NCBI GenBank assembly: GCA_964590515.1 | Contig: CAZPZD010000002.1 | Span: 40,087-104,086, forward strand | Length of the DNA: 64,000 nucleotides | Direction of reading: 5' to 3' | Source of the DNA: JADFRG01 sp964590515 | GTDB taxonomy: Bacteria; Chloroflexota; Anaerolineae; Anaerolineales; E44-bin32 | Shown: piece after piece, positions 62,136 to 64,000 of the stretch | How positions within the stretch are numbered: the first letter of the stretch is position 1 | Layout of the letters: every line of letters starts with the position of its first letter | The notes under the pieces: generated by a model | Databases searched by the model: none | What the model was told of the DNA's origin: nothing | What the model saw: the letters and a program-made list of their open reading frames with translations, nothing else | Position numbers and translations under genes: made by a program

Positions 62136-62540
62136 TTACTTCCAGGTTGCGAAAACGCCCCCCATGACGCCGTGCACGAGGAGCTGGTAGGCCGCCAGCA
62201 AGAACCAAGCGCCGAGCGGCGGTCCAGAGAAGGTCGTGAAAACGAAGGTGGCCGTGGCACCCAACCCGATGAAGACCACTGCCCCGGCCACGAGTCCATC
62301 GACAAAGGTCTCGGCCCCGAAAGCCGCGATGACCATCGCCAGGACGACCATCGTGACCAGCGAGGCCACCGCGGTCACTGCGTACATCGACGGGCTGGCC
62401 TCGATGTCTTCTCGCTTCTTTCCGATGATGCGCAACCAGGTGTTGCCAAACAATGGGCCGTACCACAAGAATCCCACTACATTGCTGACAACCACCCCCA
62501 CGACGACTGCCAACCAATTGATTCCCGACATACTCACCAT
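62136..62540 (-). CDS. DUF1761 family membrane protein
   Basis: This 134-residue protein has four helices and the DUF1761 pattern: NWLAVVVGVVVSNVVGFLWYGPLFGNTWLRIIGKK (in part) and GAWFLLAAYQLLVHGVMGGVFATWK (in part). The function of the family is unknown. The ATG at 62540 is preceded by AGGAGGAGG. The 100-N gap lies just upstream, so any promoter is unseen. Confidence 0.85.
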   Translation of the reverse strand: MVSMSGINWLAVVVGVVVSNVVGFLWYGPLFGNTWLRIIGKKREDIEASPSMYAVTAVASLVTMVVLAMVIAAFGAETFVDGLVAGAVVFIGLGATATFVFTTFSGPPLGAWFLLAAYQLLVHGVMGGVFATWK

Positions 62541-62557
62541 AAGCTGCCTCCTCCTAG

Positions 62558-62657
62558 NNNNNNNNNNNNNNNNNNNNNNNNNNNNNNNNNNNNNNNNNNN
62601 NNNNNNNNNNNNNNNNNNNNNNNNNNNNNNNNNNNNNNNNNNNNNNNNNNNNNNNNN
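62558..62657. other. Assembly gap (100 N)
   Basis: Exactly 100 N separate the DUF1761 gene from the last ECF sigma gene. It hides the divergent start region of both. Confidence 0.97.
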
Positions 62658-63623
62658 TGCTACCGCATGCTGGGATCCGTGCTGGATGCCGAGGATCTGG
62701 TCCAGGAGACATTGTTGCGGGCTTGGAAAAATCTAGACTCATTTGAAGGGCGGGCCTCGCTTCGAGCCTGGCTCTACAAGATCGCCACCAACGCCTGCCT
62801 GGACGAGCTGGCCAAGCGGCCGCGGCGGGGTCTGCCGCCGGATCTGTATCCGGAGGCCGATCCGGACGACCCTCTGGCGGCCGCGGTCTCCGACCCGATT
62901 TGGCTGGAACCCTACCCGGACAGTTTGCTGGGGTCGATCCGCCACGATCCCGCGGCTCGGTACGATCTGTGGGAGAGCATCACCCTGGCCTTCCTGATCG
63001 CGCTGCAGACCCTCCCACCCCGCCAACGAGCAATCTTGCTGCTCCGGGATGTCGTCGGATTCCGAGCGAGTGAAGTTGCTAGTTTGCTAGAGGATTCAGT
63101 GTCGGCGGTGAACAGCGCTCTCTATCGTGCCCGCTTGAGGCTGGCGGAGCGCTATTTGGACCGAGGGATTCCTTCCCCTTCGATCGACTCCTCCCAGCGG
63201 CAGCTGCTCGAGCGCTATCTGACCGCCTGGGAGGCCGCTGATATCGATGGACTGGTTGCGCTCTTGAAGGAGGATGCCAGCTTCCCGATGCCTCCGCTCC
63301 CAACTTGGGTGAAGGGCCGGGAGGCCATACGCGAATTCGTTTCCCGACACATTCTCGACGGGGAGGCCCGCGGACGCTGGAGGCTGATCGCGACTGAGGC
63401 CAATGGCCAGCCGGCCTTTGGCTGGTATCGCCGGCGATCAAGCCAATCCGGTTTCACGGCGTTTGCGATCCAGGTCGTTACGATTGAGGGTGGCTGGATC
63501 TCGGATGCGACGACCTTTGGGTTCCCGCAGCTCTTCTCGGCCTTTGGCCTGCCCCCCGAGCTCGGGTCGGACGGTCGGATGGAACAGCCTGCGGCATCTG
63601 GATCCGCACTGCTTGGCGGTTAA
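62658..63623 (+). CDS. ECF-type sigma factor with C-terminal SnoaL-like domain, N-terminus lost in gap
   Basis: About 321 residues remain. They begin in region 2 (CYRMLGSVLDAEDLVQETLLRAW and ASLRAWLYKIATNACLDEL), continue through a family-specific stretch (WLEPYPDSLLGSI and LWESITLAFLIALQTLPPRQRAILLLRDVVGF in part) and region 4 (ASEVASLLEDSVSAVNSALYRARL), and end with a SnoaL_2-like domain (LERYLTAWEAADIDGLVALLKEDASFPMPP in part). This matches the SigG/SigX5-type sigma factors, where the C-terminal domain replaces a separate anti-sigma factor. It is convergent with the 5S rRNA gene, only about 10 bases away. Confidence 0.9.
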   Translation, partial: CYRMLGSVLDAEDLVQETLLRAWKNLDSFEGRASLRAWLYKIATNACLDELAKRPRRGLPPDLYPEADPDDPLAAAVSDPIWLEPYPDSLLGSIRHDPAARYDLWESITLAFLIALQTLPPRQRAILLLRDVVGFRASEVASLLEDSVSAVNSALYRARLRLAERYLDRGIPSPSIDSSQRQLLERYLTAWEAADIDGLVALLKEDASFPMPPLPTWVKGREAIREFVSRHILDGEARGRWRLIATEANGQPAFGWYRRRSSQSGFTAFAIQVVTIEGGWISDATTFGFPQLFSAFGLPPELGSDGRMEQPAASGSALLGG

Positions 63624-63633
63624 AAGAAAAGCT

Positions 63634-63750
<117 letters not shown>

Positions 63751-63831
63751 AAGCAATTCAACGAGTTGAATTACTCTCGACTGAATAGCGAACCATTGGA
63801 TCATCGAAGAACGCCAAGTTCTCCGCACCAC

Positions 63832-64000
63832 CGTTAAGCCCTCGGCCATTAGTACGGCTTAGCTGAACGCATTGCTGCGCTTACACTTGCCGCCTATCAA
63901 GCAGGTAGTCTTCCTGCGGCCTTACTCCCTTACGGGATGAGGGATCTAATCTTGGGGCGAGTTTCCCACTTAGATGCTTTCAGCGGTTATCTCTGCCAGA
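63832..64000 (-). rRNA. rrl: 23S ribosomal RNA, 3' end
   Basis: The 3' terminal part of 23S rRNA runs off the right edge. The conserved end reads, on the minus strand, GTACTAATGGCCGAGGGCTTAACGG, preceded by GAAAGCATCTAAGTGGGAAAC (both given in part form). The 3' boundary is set from the GCTTAAC end of other 23S genes and may be off by a few bases. Confidence 0.95.

Noticed and set aside
62172..62657. N-terminal extension of the last sigma factor across the gap
   Set aside because: It reads antisense through the DUF1761 gene and then through N, so it is artificial.

Overview
The window looks like a high-GC chromosome segment of a Chloroflexota-type bacterium, probably a metagenome-derived scaffold because it holds two runs of exactly 100 N (29355-29454 and 62558-62657). 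The affiliation is inferred. It rests on membrane-anchored TPR proteins with Pro/Thr-rich stalks, an F420-type luciferase-like oxidoreductase, an RNase Z-family protein with an HGHLDH motif, a complete 14-gene nuo operon, a linked dnaG-rpoD pair and many GTG/TTG starts. I see no phage, insertion sequence or CRISPR array.

Layout. 1-2.8 kb (+): a nitroreductase end, an MFS transporter, hutI and a tiny membrane protein. 2.9-5 kb (-): groES-groEL under a perfect CIRCE operator. 5-11.1 kb: two paralogous TPR proteins (-), a third TPR-like protein, two small membrane proteins, an RNase Z-like hydrolase and an FmdB-type zinc ribbon (+). 11.2-26 kb (-): nuoABCDEFGHIJKLMN followed by an acylphosphatase. 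26.1-28.7 kb (+): patatin, HD-domain protein, LLM oxidoreductase. 28.7-31.9 kb (-): a universal-stress-like protein and a Lon-like protease, separated by an assembly gap. 32.1-42.6 kb (-): a housekeeping block read glmU, CBS/CorC protein, cdd, recO, glyQS fusion, dnaG, rpoD. 42.7-43.9 kb (-): tRNA-Gln and a receiver-Roadblock protein. 43.9-53.3 kb (-): an oligopeptide-type ABC system with one lipoprotein, two ATPases and two permease pairs. 53.6-63.6 kb: four ECF sigma factors with two clear anti-sigma factors, a second solute-binding lipoprotein, trmD, a DUF7282-repeat/cupredoxin lipoprotein, a YtkA-like lipoprotein and a DUF1761 protein. 63.6 kb to the end (-): 5S rRNA and the 3' end of 23S rRNA.

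How the parts work together. The nuo operon encodes NADH-oxidising complex I. The 32-42 kb block joins replication priming, the primary sigma factor, recombination, a tRNA synthetase and cell-wall precursor synthesis. The right-hand 10 kb is envelope signalling: ECF sigma/anti-sigma switches placed next to exported lipoproteins, one of them a likely copper protein.

Two patterns cut across the genes. Several starts, mostly GTG, lie 6-10 bases after a TATAAT-like -10 box, which suggests leaderless mRNAs. Two genes, the glyQS fusion and the MFS transporter, have conserved N-termini that run upstream of any ATG, GTG or TTG.
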